A stretch of 64,000 nucleotides of DNA from Saccharothrix coeruleofusca (GTDB taxonomy: Bacteria > Actinomycetota > Actinomycetes > Mycobacteriales > Pseudonocardiaceae), in assembly GCF_014648515.1 (NCBI RefSeq), contig NZ_BMRG01000004.1, positions 234,886-298,885 on the forward strand, given 5' to 3'. The translations under genes were made by a program, and so were the position numbers. Every line of letters starts with the position of its first letter. Within the stretch, counting starts at the first letter, position 1. Below are positions 26,273 through 40,255 of this stretch, one piece after another. The notes under the pieces are model-generated. The model saw nothing but the letters and a program-made list of their open reading frames with translations. It had not been told where the DNA came from and did no database searches.

Positions 26273-27283
26273 TCAGGTGGCTGGGGTGTGGCGCAGGACG
26301 TGAACGCCTTCGGCGGTCTTGAGGTAGGCCCAGGCGGTGCCGGTGGAGGTGGTGGCGAGGCCGACGTGGGAGGCGGGGGTGGCGGCCAGGTCGTCGGGCA
26401 GGGGGATGGGGGTCCAGTCCTGGCCGGTCCAGCGGTGGAAGGCGGGGCGGGTCTCGAAGCTGCGGCGGGTGGTGCGCACGCCCCAGGTCCAGCCCGCGGT
26501 GACGCCGTGGAGGCTGAGCCGGTCGGGGCCGGTGGGGGTGGGGACGGGGTGCCAGCGGTGGCCGTCCCAGCGGTGGACGAGCAGGCCGTCGGTGTCGCGC
26601 TGGTGGCCCAGCCAGAGGTCGGTGGGGGTGGCGGCGGCGAGGTGGGCGATGTGGCCGTGTTCGAGGCGGGGGACGCGCAGGTCGGTCCAGCGGGTGCCGT
26701 CCCAGTGGATGAGGACGGGGTACTCGTAGCTGGTGGGGCCGGTGCCCGCGAGGCCGCCGCCGCCTGCCCAGACGTCGTGGGGGCCGGTGGCGGTGATGGT
26801 CTGGAGCCCTTCGCGGGGGGAGGCCAGGACGGTGGTGCGGGTCCAGCGGGTGCCGTCCCAGTGGAGGGTGTCGGGGCCGGTGCCGACGATGTGGACGTCG
26901 TGGGGGGTGATGGCGGTGACGGCTTTGGCCCAGGTGATGGGTGGCAGGTCGAGGAGGTGCCAGGTGGTGCCGTCGTAGTGGAGCAGGAGGGGTTTGCCCG
27001 CGCTGTTGCCGACGGCCCAGACGTCGTGGGGGCCGGTGGCGGAGATGCCCGCGAGGCTGGCGGCGGCGGGGAGGCGGGGGAGGGGTTCTTCCTGCCAGGT
27101 GTGGCCGGTCCAGCGCAGCACGAGGGGGGCCGAGGGGTGGCTGGTGAAGACCCCGGTGGTGCCCGCGAGCCAGGCGTGGTCGTCGCCCGCGGTGGCGAGG
27201 TCCGCCAGTGCGGTGCTGGGTGGCAGGCCGGGAACCGGCACGGGTTGGAACAAGTGCTTCCCCTCGATGGTCCCCCGACTCAT
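26273..27283 (-). CDS. Tryptophan-rich beta-propeller protein
   Basis: ATG 27283 (MSRGTIEGKHLF) is used; the longer frame has a proline-rich, non-coding-like lead. The 336-aa product is built of about six to seven repeats of 45 residues with a GPHDVWAVG-type strand followed by HWDGTRW or RWTGHTW. This is the pattern of Kelch-like/BNR-type propellers found in actinobacteria and myxobacteria. No signal peptide is seen, so it is probably cytoplasmic. No catalytic residues are recognisable. It is divergent from hrpA across a 251-base spacer. Function unknown; a binding scaffold is likely. Confidence 0.8.
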   Translation of the reverse strand: MSRGTIEGKHLFQPVPVPGLPPSTALADLATAGDDHAWLAGTTGVFTSHPSAPLVLRWTGHTWQEEPLPRLPAAASLAGISATGPHDVWAVGNSAGKPLLLHYDGTTWHLLDLPPITWAKAVTAITPHDVHIVGTGPDTLHWDGTRWTRTTVLASPREGLQTITATGPHDVWAGGGGLAGTGPTSYEYPVLIHWDGTRWTDLRVPRLEHGHIAHLAAATPTDLWLGHQRDTDGLLVHRWDGHRWHPVPTPTGPDRLSLHGVTAGWTWGVRTTRRSFETRPAFHRWTGQDWTPIPLPDDLAATPASHVGLATTSTGTAWAYLKTAEGVHVLRHTPAT

Positions 27284-27534
27284 CGACGGGTCTACCTCAC
27301 CAGGCCCTGGCGTGGTGGGTATCCGCCGAATGGTTGGTCTCGGGTGTGGTTGGCAGGTGTTGTGTACCGGATCTTCGTGCGGCCGGGTGGGGTTTGGGGG
27401 GTTTGTCGCTAGGTTGTGGGGTGTCGCCGGGGGTGTGGCTGGGGGGGCAGTGGTGAGACGCACGCCTCGAACGGTGCTCGGCGGGGGTTATTCGGGGGCT
27501 TGTGCGGGTGGAGCTGACTATCCTTGGGCGCAGT

Positions 27535-30500
27535 ATGAACACCTCGCTCTTCGCCGATCTGCATCAGCGCCTGCCCGAGCTCATGTCGCGGGACCAGCGG
27601 CGGCTTCGCCGCAGGTTGGAGGGGGCCCGCAAGGTCCGTGACGACAAGGCGCGGTTGGCGGTGGTCGCCGAGATCGAGGCGGAGCTGGAGCAGGCGGAGC
27701 TGCGGGTGGCGCTGCGCCGCGAGGCCGTGCCGAAGATCACCTATCCGGCGGAGCTGCCGGTCAGCGCGCGCAAGGACGACATCGCCGCGTTGATCCGCGA
27801 GCACCAGGTGGTGATCGTGGCGGGGGAGACGGGGTCGGGCAAGACGACGCAGCTGCCCAAGATCTGCCTGGAGCTGGGTCGGGGGGTGTTGGGGCAGATC
27901 GGGCACACGCAGCCGCGGCGGTTGGCGGCGCGGACGGTGGCCGAGCGGGTGGCGCAGGAGTTGGGCACGCCGTTGGGGTCGGCGGTGGGCTACAAGGTGC
28001 GCTTCACCGATCAGTCCGGTGATGACACGCTGGTCAAGTTGATGACCGACGGCATCCTGCTGGCCGAGATCCAGAGCGACCGGATGCTGTCGCGCTACGA
28101 CACGATCATCATCGACGAGGCGCACGAGCGCAGCCTCAACGTAGACTTCCTGCTGGGCTACCTCAAGCAGTTGCTGCCGAGGCGGCCGGATCTGAAGGTG
28201 GTCATCACCTCGGCGACGATCGATCCGGAGCGGTTCTCCCGGCACTTCGGCGGTGCGCCGATCATCGAGGTCTCGGGGCGCACGTACCCGGTGGAGGTGC
28301 GCTACCGGCCGATCGTGGATCCCGATGATGTCGATGCCGATCCGGATCGGGATCAGACGCAGGCGATCTGCGACGCGGTGCGGGAGTTGCAGGCGGAGGG
28401 GCCCGGTGATGTGCTGGTGTTCCTCTCCGGTGAGCGGGAGATCCGGGACACCGCGGACGCGTTGGCGGCGTTGGAGCTGCGTGATACGGAGATCCTGCCG
28501 TTGTACGCGCGGTTGTCCTTCGGTGAGCAGCACCGGGTGTTCCAGCCGCACCGGGGGCGTCGGGTGGTGTTGGCGACGAACGTGGCCGAGACGTCGTTGA
28601 CGGTGCCGGGGATCAAGTACGTGGTCGATCCGGGTACCGCGCGCATTTCGCGCTACAGCCACCGGTTGAAGGTGCAGCGGTTGCCGATCGAGCCGATTTC
28701 GCAGGCTTCGGCCAACCAGCGCAAGGGGCGTTGTGGGCGGGTGTCGGAGGGTATCTGCATCCGGCTCTACACCGAGGACGACTTCGACGCGCGTCCGGAG
28801 TTCACCGATCCGGAGATCCTGCGCACGAACCTGGCGTCGGTCATCCTGCAGATGACTTCCATCGGGTTGGGTGATATCGCGGCGTTCCCGTTCATCGACC
28901 CGCCGGAGTCGCGCAACATCGCCGATGGTGTGCAGTTGCTGCAGGAGTTGGGTGCGATCCTGCCCGCCGAGCAGAAGTTGACGCCGCTGGGGCGCAAGTT
29001 GGCGCAGCTGCCGGTGGACCCGCGGTTGGCGCGCATGGTGATCGAGGGTGATCGCAACGGCTGCGTGCGGGAGGTCATGGTGATCGCCGCGGCGTTGTCG
29101 ATCCAGGACCCGCGTGAGCGGCCCAGTGACAAGCAGCAGGCCGCCGACGAGCAGCACAGCCGGTTCCGCGATCCGGACTCGGATTTCCTGGCTTATCTCA
29201 ACTTGTGGAATTACCTGCGGGAGAGGCAGCGGGAGCTGTCGTCCAACCAGTTCCGCAAGCTGTGCCGGTCGGAGTTCCTGAACTACCTGCGGGTGCGGGA
29301 GTGGCAGGACGTGTACACGCAGTTGCGGCAGGTGGCCAAGACGTTGGGTGTGCACGTCAACGACGAGCCCGCCGATCCGCGCAGCATCCACATCAGTCTG
29401 CTGTCGGGGTTGTTGTCGCACATCGGTGTCAAGGACGTGCTCAAGCGTGACGCGGGCAAGCGGCAGGCCACCGAGTACTTGGGGGCCCGCAACGCGAAGT
29501 TCGCGATCTTCCCCGGTTCGGCGCTGTTCCGCAAGCCTCCGCAGTGGGTGATGGCGGCGGAGTTGGTGGAGACCTCGCGGTTGTGGGGTCGGATCGTGGC
29601 GCGCATCGAGCCGGAGTGGGCCGAGAAGCTGGGTGAGCACCTGGTCAAGCGCACTTACAGCGAGCCGCACTGGGAGGCTCGCCGGGGTGCGGTGGTGGCG
29701 CTGGAGAAGGTGACTTTGTACGGGGTGCCGATCGTGGCCTCCCGCAAGGTCAACTACGGGCGGATCGATCCGGAGCTGTCGCGGGAGCTGTTCATCCGGC
29801 ACGCTCTGGTGCAGGGGGAGTGGACTACCCACCACAAGTTCTTCCACCGCAACCGGGAGCTGTTGGCGGAGGTCGCGGAGCTGGAGAACCGGGCGCGGCG
29901 GCGCGACATCGTCGTCGACGATGAGACTCTTTACGACTTCTACGACCAGCGGGTGCCCGCCGAGGTGGTTTCGGCCCGGCACTTCGACAGCTGGTGGAAG
30001 AAGACCCGGCACGCCCAGCCGGAGCTGCTCAGCTTCGACAAGGACATGCTGGTCAACGACCGGGCGCAGGTCAGTCCCGAGGCTTATCCCGACCGGATCG
30101 ACCGCGGCGGGCTGACCCTGCCGTTGAGCTACCGGTTCGAGCCGGGCACGGATGCGGACGGGGTGACCGTGCGGTTGCCGCTGCCCGCGTTGACCGCGCT
30201 GCCCGACGACTCGCTGTCCTGGCAGGTGCCGGGTCTGCGCACGGAGCTGGTGGTGGCGCTGATCCGGTCGCTGCCCAAGCCGTTGCGCCGCAACTTCGTG
30301 CCCGTGCCGGACGTGGCGGCTGCCGCGCTGGCCCGCATCGGCGCCGACGAGGCCCTGCTGCCCGCCTTGGAGCGCGAGCTCAGGGCGTTGACCGGGGTGA
30401 GCGTGCCGCGCGAGGAGTGGCGGCTGGACCAGGTGCCCGAGCATCTCAGGCTCACCTTCCAGGTCGTGGACGACAACGACCGGGAGCTGGCCAGGGGCAA

Positions 30501-31437
30501 GGATCTGGGGGCGCTCAAGCAGCGGTTGCGCGCGGAGTTGCGCGACAGCTTGGCCGCCGCCGCTGCCAGCCTGGCCCGCACCGGTGTGACCAGCTGGGAC
30601 ATCGGTGATCTGCCGCGCACCGTGCAGCGCCGCCAGTCCGGCATCGTGGTCACCGCGTATCCGGCGCTGGTGGACAAGGGCGATTCGGTGGCGGTGGAGA
30701 TCCTGGACACCCCCGGTCGGCAGCGCCAGGCCATGTGGGCGGGTACCCGGCGGTTGTTGTTGCTGACCGTGCCTTCTCCGGTCAAGCTGCTGCAGCGGGG
30801 TCTGAACAACGCCGAGAAGTTGGCGTTGACCCGCAATCCCCATGGCGGCGTCGCGCCCCTGCTGGCGGATTGCATCGCGGCCGCGGTGGACCAGCTGATG
30901 GCGCAGGCCGGGGGGCCTGCGTGGACGCAGGCGGGGTTCGCCAAGCTGGCCGAGCACGTGCGCAAGCACCTGGGTGAGACGGTGTTCGACGTGGTGGGCA
31001 AGGTCCGGCGGGTGCTGGAGGCGGCCCAGGACGTCGAGTTGCGCCTGGCCGGGGTGCGCGGCGCGGTGTTCGAGGAGTCGCTGGCCGATGTCCGGGCTCA
31101 GCTGCGCGGTCTGGTGCACAAGGGGTTCGTCACCGAGGCGGGGGCCGGGCGGCTGGGGGATGTGCACCGCTACCTGCAGGGCATGTCCCGGCGGTTGGAG
31201 AAGCTGACCGAGAACGTGGGGCGTGACCGGGAGTGGATGGACCGGGTGCACCAGGTCCACGCCGAGTACCGGGAGCTGCGCGCCCAGTTGCCCGCCGACG
31301 AGCCTCAGGAGGCGTTGGAGGAGGTGCGGTGGATGATCGAGGAGCTGCGGTTGAGCTACTTCGCCCAGACCATCGGCACCCGCTACAGCGTTTCCGACAA
31401 GCGCATCTACAAGGCCCTGGACGCCATCGAGCGCTAG
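27535..31437 (+). CDS. hrpA: ATP-dependent RNA helicase HrpA
   Basis: ATG 27535 gives 1300 aa, the normal HrpA length. Walker A is GETGSGKTTQ (97-106) and the DEAH box follows near 193 (IIDEAHERSLNVDFLLGY). Motif III (TSATID), the helicase C-terminal NVAETSLTVPGIKYVVD and QRKGRCGRVSEG are present. The HA2/OB-fold region and long C-terminal DUF3418 extension continue to the end. DEAH helicases unwind RNA; HrpA helps rescue stalled, collided ribosomes in E. coli. An upstream GTG at 27502 is possible, but TATCCT nine bases before the ATG could be a -10, making the mRNA nearly leaderless. Confidence 0.96.
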   Translation: MNTSLFADLHQRLPELMSRDQRRLRRRLEGARKVRDDKARLAVVAEIEAELEQAELRVALRREAVPKITYPAELPVSARKDDIAALIREHQVVIVAGETGSGKTTQLPKICLELGRGVLGQIGHTQPRRLAARTVAERVAQELGTPLGSAVGYKVRFTDQSGDDTLVKLMTDGILLAEIQSDRMLSRYDTIIIDEAHERSLNVDFLLGYLKQLLPRRPDLKVVITSATIDPERFSRHFGGAPIIEVSGRTYPVEVRYRPIVDPDDVDADPDRDQTQAICDAVRELQAEGPGDVLVFLSGEREIRDTADALAALELRDTEILPLYARLSFGEQHRVFQPHRGRRVVLATNVAETSLTVPGIKYVVDPGTARISRYSHRLKVQRLPIEPISQASANQRKGRCGRVSEGICIRLYTEDDFDARPEFTDPEILRTNLASVILQMTSIGLGDIAAFPFIDPPESRNIADGVQLLQELGAILPAEQKLTPLGRKLAQLPVDPRLARMVIEGDRNGCVREVMVIAAALSIQDPRERPSDKQQAADEQHSRFRDPDSDFLAYLNLWNYLRERQRELSSNQFRKLCRSEFLNYLRVREWQDVYTQLRQVAKTLGVHVNDEPADPRSIHISLLSGLLSHIGVKDVLKRDAGKRQATEYLGARNAKFAIFPGSALFRKPPQWVMAAELVETSRLWGRIVARIEPEWAEKLGEHLVKRTYSEPHWEARRGAVVALEKVTLYGVPIVASRKVNYGRIDPELSRELFIRHALVQGEWTTHHKFFHRNRELLAEVAELENRARRRDIVVDDETLYDFYDQRVPAEVVSARHFDSWWKKTRHAQPELLSFDKDMLVNDRAQVSPEAYPDRIDRGGLTLPLSYRFEPGTDADGVTVRLPLPALTALPDDSLSWQVPGLRTELVVALIRSLPKPLRRNFVPVPDVAAAALARIGADEALLPALERELRALTGVSVPREEWRLDQVPEHLRLTFQVVDDNDRELARGKDLGALKQRLRAELRDSLAAAAASLARTGVTSWDIGDLPRTVQRRQSGIVVTAYPALVDKGDSVAVEILDTPGRQRQAMWAGTRRLLLLTVPSPVKLLQRGLNNAEKLALTRNPHGGVAPLLADCIAAAVDQLMAQAGGPAWTQAGFAKLAEHVRKHLGETVFDVVGKVRRVLEAAQDVELRLAGVRGAVFEESLADVRAQLRGLVHKGFVTEAGAGRLGDVHRYLQGMSRRLEKLTENVGRDREWMDRVHQVHAEYRELRAQLPADEPQEALEEVRWMIEELRLSYFAQTIGTRYSVSDKRIYKALDAIER

Positions 31438-31468
31438 GGCGGGCTCCGCGGCCGAGGGTGCGTCGTCT

Positions 31469-32005
31469 TCACGGCCGGTGCGTTGCGGTGGGGAAGAAGA
31501 CCGCGCTGACCAGGTAGGGGGCCCGGCCCGGCGCGGGCCCGTTGCCCGCTCTGGCCGCGTACACCCGGCGCATCCCCTCGGCGACCTCGGCCAGTTCCTC
31601 GCGGCTGAGCCACAGCACGCCCTGGCGGTAGCCGACGCCGTCGGTGGCCGGGTCGGCCCCGTCACGGTCGAGGTAGGAGCCGAACTCGCCGATCATCGCG
31701 GCCATCGCGGCGGTGAACCCGCGGCGGTGGTCCTCCAGCGACATGGCCTCGGCCGCCTGCTGGTCCACCGCGTACCGCTCGCGGCGCAGCCGGTAGTGCC
31801 GCTCCACCGCGCCGTGCACGCGCTGCTCGTCGGCGACTTCCAGCACCCCGCCCTCGACCAGTAGGCCCACGTGGCGGTACACGGTGGTCTTGGGCACGTC
31901 GGGCAGGCGGGTGCACACCTGCGAGGTGGTGTGGGTGCCGCTGTCGGACATCACGTGCACGATGCGCAGCCGGATCGGGTGCAGGAGCAGGTCGAGGGCG
32001 TCCAC
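31469..32005 (-). CDS. Winged-helix transcriptional regulator (ArsR/PadR-like)
   Basis: GTG 32005 gives a 178-aa protein starting VDALDLLLHPIRLRIVHVMS, the usual opening of ArsR-type winged helices. The recognition region TTSQVCTRLPDVPKTTVYRHV and wing VADEQRVHGAVERHYRL follow. The C-terminal half is helical and ends SAVFFPTATHRP. It is divergent from the erythromycin-esterase-like gene with a 17-bp dyad between them, so it probably represses that gene. No metal-binding cysteines are visible, so an organic ligand is more likely than a metal. Confidence 0.85.
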   Translation of the reverse strand: MDALDLLLHPIRLRIVHVMSDSGTHTTSQVCTRLPDVPKTTVYRHVGLLVEGGVLEVADEQRVHGAVERHYRLRRERYAVDQQAAEAMSLEDHRRGFTAAMAAMIGEFGSYLDRDGADPATDGVGYRQGVLWLSREELAEVAEGMRRVYAARAGNGPAPGRAPYLVSAVFFPTATHRP

Positions 32006-32032
32006 GCCCCGGACGATCTCACATCTGGTACC

Positions 32033-32049
32033 TTTCCCAAAATTGGAAA
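32033..32049. promoter_or_regulatory. Operator between regulator and erythromycin-esterase-like gene
   Basis: TTTCC (32033-32037), CAAAATT and GGAAA (32045-32049) form an inverted repeat in a short AT-rich patch between the divergent starts at 32005 and 32067. Confidence 0.65.
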
Positions 32050-32066
32050 CGGATATGGGGGGCGAC

Positions 32067-33377
32067 ATGACGACCGCACCGGACAGGCTCGGTGACCAGG
32101 CGGTGGTACCGCTGCGCACGCTGGACCCGGACGCGCCGCTGGACGACCTGGCGCACCTGGACCGGGCCATCGGCGACGCGCGGGTGGTCGCGATCGGCGA
32201 GAGCGCGCACTACAACGCCGAGTCCTACCGGCTGCGCCACCGCCTGCTGCGCTACCTGGTCGAACGGCACGGGTTCACCGCCTACGCGATGGAGACCGGG
32301 GCCTGCGAGGCGTGGCTGGTCGACGACTGGGTCCGCGGCGGGGCGCAGCCGGTCGGCCGGGTCCTGGCCGAGGGCCTGACCTCGCTGATGGGGTCGTGGA
32401 CGCAGATGCGCGAGCACCTGGAGTGGATGCGGCGGCACAACGCCGCCGCATCCACTCCGGTCGGCTTCTACGGCATCGACCTGGGGTGCGCCAACGCCTC
32501 CCTGCTGCCCGCCCTGGACGTCGTGCTCGACCACCTGGCCCGCGCCGAGCCCGAGTCGCCGGTCAGCCCCGCCCTGCGCGCGACCGCCGCGACGTTCCCG
32601 GCCACCTCCGCCTTCGCCATCCCACAGGCGCTGGCCGCCTACGGGCAGTTGCCGGTCGAACGCCGCGACGCGCTGACGGCGGGCCTGGCCGAACTCGCGG
32701 CACGCCTGCGGGCGGGCAGCCTGGACCACGTCCGGCGCACCGGCGCGGAAGACTACGAGCGCGCGCTGCGGGCGATGGCCAACACGGTCACCCTCGACGT
32801 GGTGCTGCGCGGGATGGCACGCGGCGACCTGCGCAGCGCCGCGCTGCACCGGGACACCACCATCGCCGAGACCGTCGAGTGGGTGCTGGGCCGGGAGCGG
32901 CGCGTGGTGCTGGCCGCCCACAACGGCCACATCCAGCGCCAACCCGTCACCATGCCCGGCGCGGCGGCACCGGTGACCACCATGGGGATGCGCCTGGCCG
33001 ACCGGCTGGGGCGGGACTACCTGGTCATCGGCACCACCACCGCCACCGGCCGCACCCTGGGCCCCGGCTTCTTCGCGGGCGAGCTGTTCGAGCGTCTGCC
33101 ACCGCCCGAGCCGGGCAGCCTCGACGCGCTCATGGCCGCAAGCCATGACGGGCCTTTCACCACCGATCTGCGCACCCTGTCCTCGCGCGACGCCGAGGCC
33201 GTGCGGGCCGCGTCACGGCAGCGCTACGGCACCTACTACGCCGAAGTCGACCCTCTGGACGCCTACGACCTCCTCGTCCACCTCCCTTACGTCACCGAGG
33301 CCACCCCCGACCCCGACGCCCTGACGGCCTCACCCGAGGAGGTGCGGGCGGCCGTCGCCGCGTGGCAGGCGCGCTAG
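32067..33377 (+). CDS. Erythromycin-esterase-family protein
   Basis: ATG 32067 is preferred over ATG 32055 because a GGGGGG stretch sits at the right distance. The 436-aa product has the family's active-site set: Glu45 and His48 in GESAHYN, and His285 and His288 in HNGH, nearly the same positions as in EreB (Glu43, His46, His285, His288). EreA/B open macrolide lactones, but many chromosomal members have unknown substrates. The downstream GFFAGELFERLPPPEPGS loop is typical for the family. A divergent winged-helix regulator and dyad suggest inducible expression. Confidence 0.9.
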   Translation: MTTAPDRLGDQAVVPLRTLDPDAPLDDLAHLDRAIGDARVVAIGESAHYNAESYRLRHRLLRYLVERHGFTAYAMETGACEAWLVDDWVRGGAQPVGRVLAEGLTSLMGSWTQMREHLEWMRRHNAAASTPVGFYGIDLGCANASLLPALDVVLDHLARAEPESPVSPALRATAATFPATSAFAIPQALAAYGQLPVERRDALTAGLAELAARLRAGSLDHVRRTGAEDYERALRAMANTVTLDVVLRGMARGDLRSAALHRDTTIAETVEWVLGRERRVVLAAHNGHIQRQPVTMPGAAAPVTTMGMRLADRLGRDYLVIGTTTATGRTLGPGFFAGELFERLPPPEPGSLDALMAASHDGPFTTDLRTLSSRDAEAVRAASRQRYGTYYAEVDPLDAYDLLVHLPYVTEATPDPDALTASPEEVRAAVAAWQAR

Positions 33378-33433
33378 CGGGTCAGCCACGCGGCCACGTG
33401 CACCCGGTTGCCCCGCAGGGGATTCGGGCGAGA

Positions 33434-37749
<4,316 letters not shown>

Positions 37750-37753
<4 letters not shown>

Positions 37754-39033
37754 CGGTACTCCTTCAACCGCTGCCACAGCCCCGCCGTCGAGGCCGCCGC
37801 CGCGCCCAGCGCCAGCAGCACCACCACCGGCACCGCCCCGGTCAGCGCTCCGCGCGCCCGCGCGATGGAGTCGGTCAGCCCCTGCCGCGCCCCGGCCAGC
37901 GCCTCGACCAGCCCGGCGTCCAGCGCGTCGAACGCCGTCGCCGCACCCGCCGGGTCCTGCCCCAGCGCCAGGGCCACCGCCTGGGCGACATCACCGCCGT
38001 CGTCGGCCGCGCGCACCCGCGCGTGCACCTCCTGCCAGCGCTGCTGGTGCCGCACCGCCGCGGCCACGGCGGGCGCGTCGGTCATGCCGCGCGCCTGCGC
38101 CAGCAACTCCCGCAACTGGGCGTCCGCCTCGCCGTAGCGCTGCTCGTACTGCGCCCCGCTGCCGCGCGCCACCAGCGTCAGCGTCTCGTCGCCGCGGGCG
38201 GACAGCGTCGCGATCCGCGCCCTGGCCAGCACGTCCACCAGCGCCGCGTCCCGCGCGCTGGAGTCCACCCGCGCGACCACCAGCAGGCTGGCGGCGAGCA
38301 CCCACAGCAGCGACACCACCGCCATCGCCGTGGCGACCAGCAGACCCACGTTGAGCAGCCGGTTGGTCTTGCGGGTCAGGTACCGCTGCGCCAGCGCCAG
38401 CGCCGTCAGCAGCACCGCCCCCAGCGCCAGCTCCGACCACGGCAGCGCTCCGGCTCCGCGCAGGTCGCGCGCCACGTTGCCGGTCTCCGCCCGGTAGAGC
38501 TCCTGCGCGGCGGGCAGCAGCCGCGAGCGCATCAGGTGCGAGGCCTCCCGCAGGTAGGCCGCTCCTACCGGGTTGCCCTGCCGGTTGTGCGCGCGGGCGG
38601 TCTCCACCAGCCCCGTGTAGACCGGCAGCTGCCCCGACAGCGTCGACAGCACCGGCGACAGCTCGGGGGAGCGGGTGCTCTCGCTGGTCGCCGCCGACAG
38701 CGCCGCCGCGGCCTTGGCCACGTCCGCCTCGTAGCGCCCGCGCAGGCGCGGGGACTCCACCCCGCCGGACAGGAACGCGCTGGCCGCGGTCGCGTCGGCG
38801 TCGGCCATCGCCCGGTGGACCTCCTGCGCGGCGAAGGCCAGCGGCTCGCTGCGGTCCGCCAGCGCCGCCAGCGCGTCGGACCTGCGCTGCACCGACAGCG
38901 CGGTCAGTGCGCCCGCCAGCAGGCTCGCCGAGATCAGCAGCAGCGCGACCAGGCTCAACCGGCCGGGGGTGCTGCGGGCCAGCCCGGTCACCCGGCGCAG
39001 GACGCGCCTGTTGCGCTGGCCCTCGACCAGCAC
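37750..39033 (-). CDS. glnX: Membrane sensor protein GlnX
   Basis: The 427-aa product has one membrane helix near the N-terminus (LSLVALLLISASLLAGALTA) and an extracytoplasmic helical domain of about 160 residues. Two or three central helices follow (WSELALGAVLLTALALAQ, AMAVVSLLWVLAASLLVVA), then a second helical domain and a last helix (VPVVVLLALGAAAASTAGLW). Position and topology match GlnX, the membrane link between GlnH and PknG in actinobacteria. It is the first gene of the operon. No enzymatic motif is present. Confidence 0.88.
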
Positions 39034-39180
39034 GACCGCCCCCTTCCCGAGGTGATCGGCGTCACCCGCCGCTGCGCCCAGCGTACTTTTCCGGTGAGCG
39101 GAATCGGACGTAATTCATCGCGACCCGTCGGAGTGCGGGCGCGATTGGCGCACCTGGGCGACCTGCCCCAGGATCGGTCC

Positions 39181-40119
39181 ATGACTGCCATGCGCACGAT
39201 CAGCCAGGACCGGTTCGGCGGTCCCGAGGTGCTGCACGAGGTGGAACGGCCCCGGCCCGAACCCGGCCCCACCGAGATCCTCGTCCGCGTGCACGCCGCC
39301 GGGGTCAACCCGGTCGACGCCAAGACCCGCGCGACCGGGTACCTGCTGGGCGAGCTGCCGTTCGTGCTCGGCTGGGACGTCTCCGGCGTGGTGGAGGCCG
39401 TCGGCTTCGGCGTCACCCTGTTCCGGCCCGGCGACGAGGTGTTCGGGATGCCCCTGTTCCCCCGCGAGGCGGGCGCCTACGCCGAGTACGTCGTCGCCCC
39501 CACCCGCCACTTCGCGCCCAAGCCCGCGGCGCTGGACCACCCGCACGCCGCCGCGCTGCCGCTGGTCGGCCTGACCGCGTGGCAGAGCCTGGTGGAGACC
39601 GCCCACCTGCAGGCGGGCCAGCGCGTGCTCGTGCACGCCGCCGCGGGCGGTGTCGGCCACGTGGCCGTGCAGCTGGCCAAGGCCAGGGGAGCGCACGTGA
39701 TCGGCACGGCCAGCGCCGCCAAGCACGACTTCCTGCGCGAGCTGGGGGTGGACGAGCCGATCGACTACACCACCGCGGACTTCGCCGAGCAGGTCCGCGA
39801 CGTCGATGTCGTGTTCGACACCGTCGGCGGGGACATCGGCGTCCGCTCGGTGCCCGTCGTGCGGCCCGGTGGCACCGTGGTCACCATCCTGGGCAACACC
39901 CTGCCCGCGCTGGCCGAGGCGGCCGCGGGCCGCGAGGTGCGCGCCGCGGCGGTGCTGTGCGAACCCGACCGGTTGGGCCTGACCGCGCTGGCCGACCTGG
40001 TCGAGGGCGGGGCGCTGCGCACCGAGCTGGACGCGGTGCTGCCGCTGGCGCAGGCCGGGAAGGCCCACGAGCTGATCGAGTCCGGCCGCACCCGCGGCAA
40101 GATCGTGCTCACCCCCTGA
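39181..40119 (+). CDS. NADP-dependent zinc-free MDR oxidoreductase (quinone reductase-like)
   Basis: The 312-aa product has the MDR layout: RPRPEPGPTEILVRVHAAGVNPVD at the start, GWDVSGVVEAVG, then the Rossmann loop VLVHAAAGGVGHVAVQLAKARGA near residue 157 and a C-terminal GRTRGKIVLTP. No structural-zinc cysteines occur. Such enzymes reduce quinones or enones with NADPH. ATG 39181 or ATG 39190 could both serve as start. It has no co-directional neighbour and its 3' end overlaps a small reverse-strand frame by 11 bases. Confidence 0.9.
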   Translation: MTAMRTISQDRFGGPEVLHEVERPRPEPGPTEILVRVHAAGVNPVDAKTRATGYLLGELPFVLGWDVSGVVEAVGFGVTLFRPGDEVFGMPLFPREAGAYAEYVVAPTRHFAPKPAALDHPHAAALPLVGLTAWQSLVETAHLQAGQRVLVHAAAGGVGHVAVQLAKARGAHVIGTASAAKHDFLRELGVDEPIDYTTADFAEQVRDVDVVFDTVGGDIGVRSVPVVRPGGTVVTILGNTLPALAEAAAGREVRAAAVLCEPDRLGLTALADLVEGGALRTELDAVLPLAQAGKAHELIESGRTRGKIVLTP

Positions 40120-40255
40120 GCGCGGCCCGTACCTCCAGCAGCGCCTCGCCCAGCAGGTTCGCGCTCTCCGACGGTGAGGACCGGGGCTCCACGACCAGCC
40201 TGGACGCGCTGCTGGAGCGGATCGCCCCCCACTGCGAGAAGTCCGCCGCCGTCAT
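40109..40255 (-). CDS. Small ORF or gene remnant after the TetR gene (48 aa)
   Basis: ATG 40255 overlaps the TetR stop by four bases (ATGA), which would couple it to that gene. The predicted product ends LLGEALLEVRAALRG and has no recognised domain. An opposite-strand reading of the same bases also looks moderately protein-like, so the coding strand is not certain. It could be a true short gene or the truncated 3' end of a gene cut when the TetR/AKR/WrbA module arrived. Confidence 0.35.
   Translation of the reverse strand: MTAADFSQWGAIRSSSASRLVVEPRSSPSESANLLGEALLEVRAALRG

Noticed and set aside
26273-27463. Longer start of the propeller gene at 27463
   Set aside because: The extra 60 residues are Pro/Thr/His-rich with shadow-like composition; ATG 27283 gives a sensible N-terminus.
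27409-31665. Very long open frame antisense to hrpA (about 1400 codons)
   Set aside because: It mirrors the high-GC third-position pattern of hrpA on the other strand, is rich in Arg/His/Pro/Leu with no domain, and hrpA is unmistakable on the plus strand.
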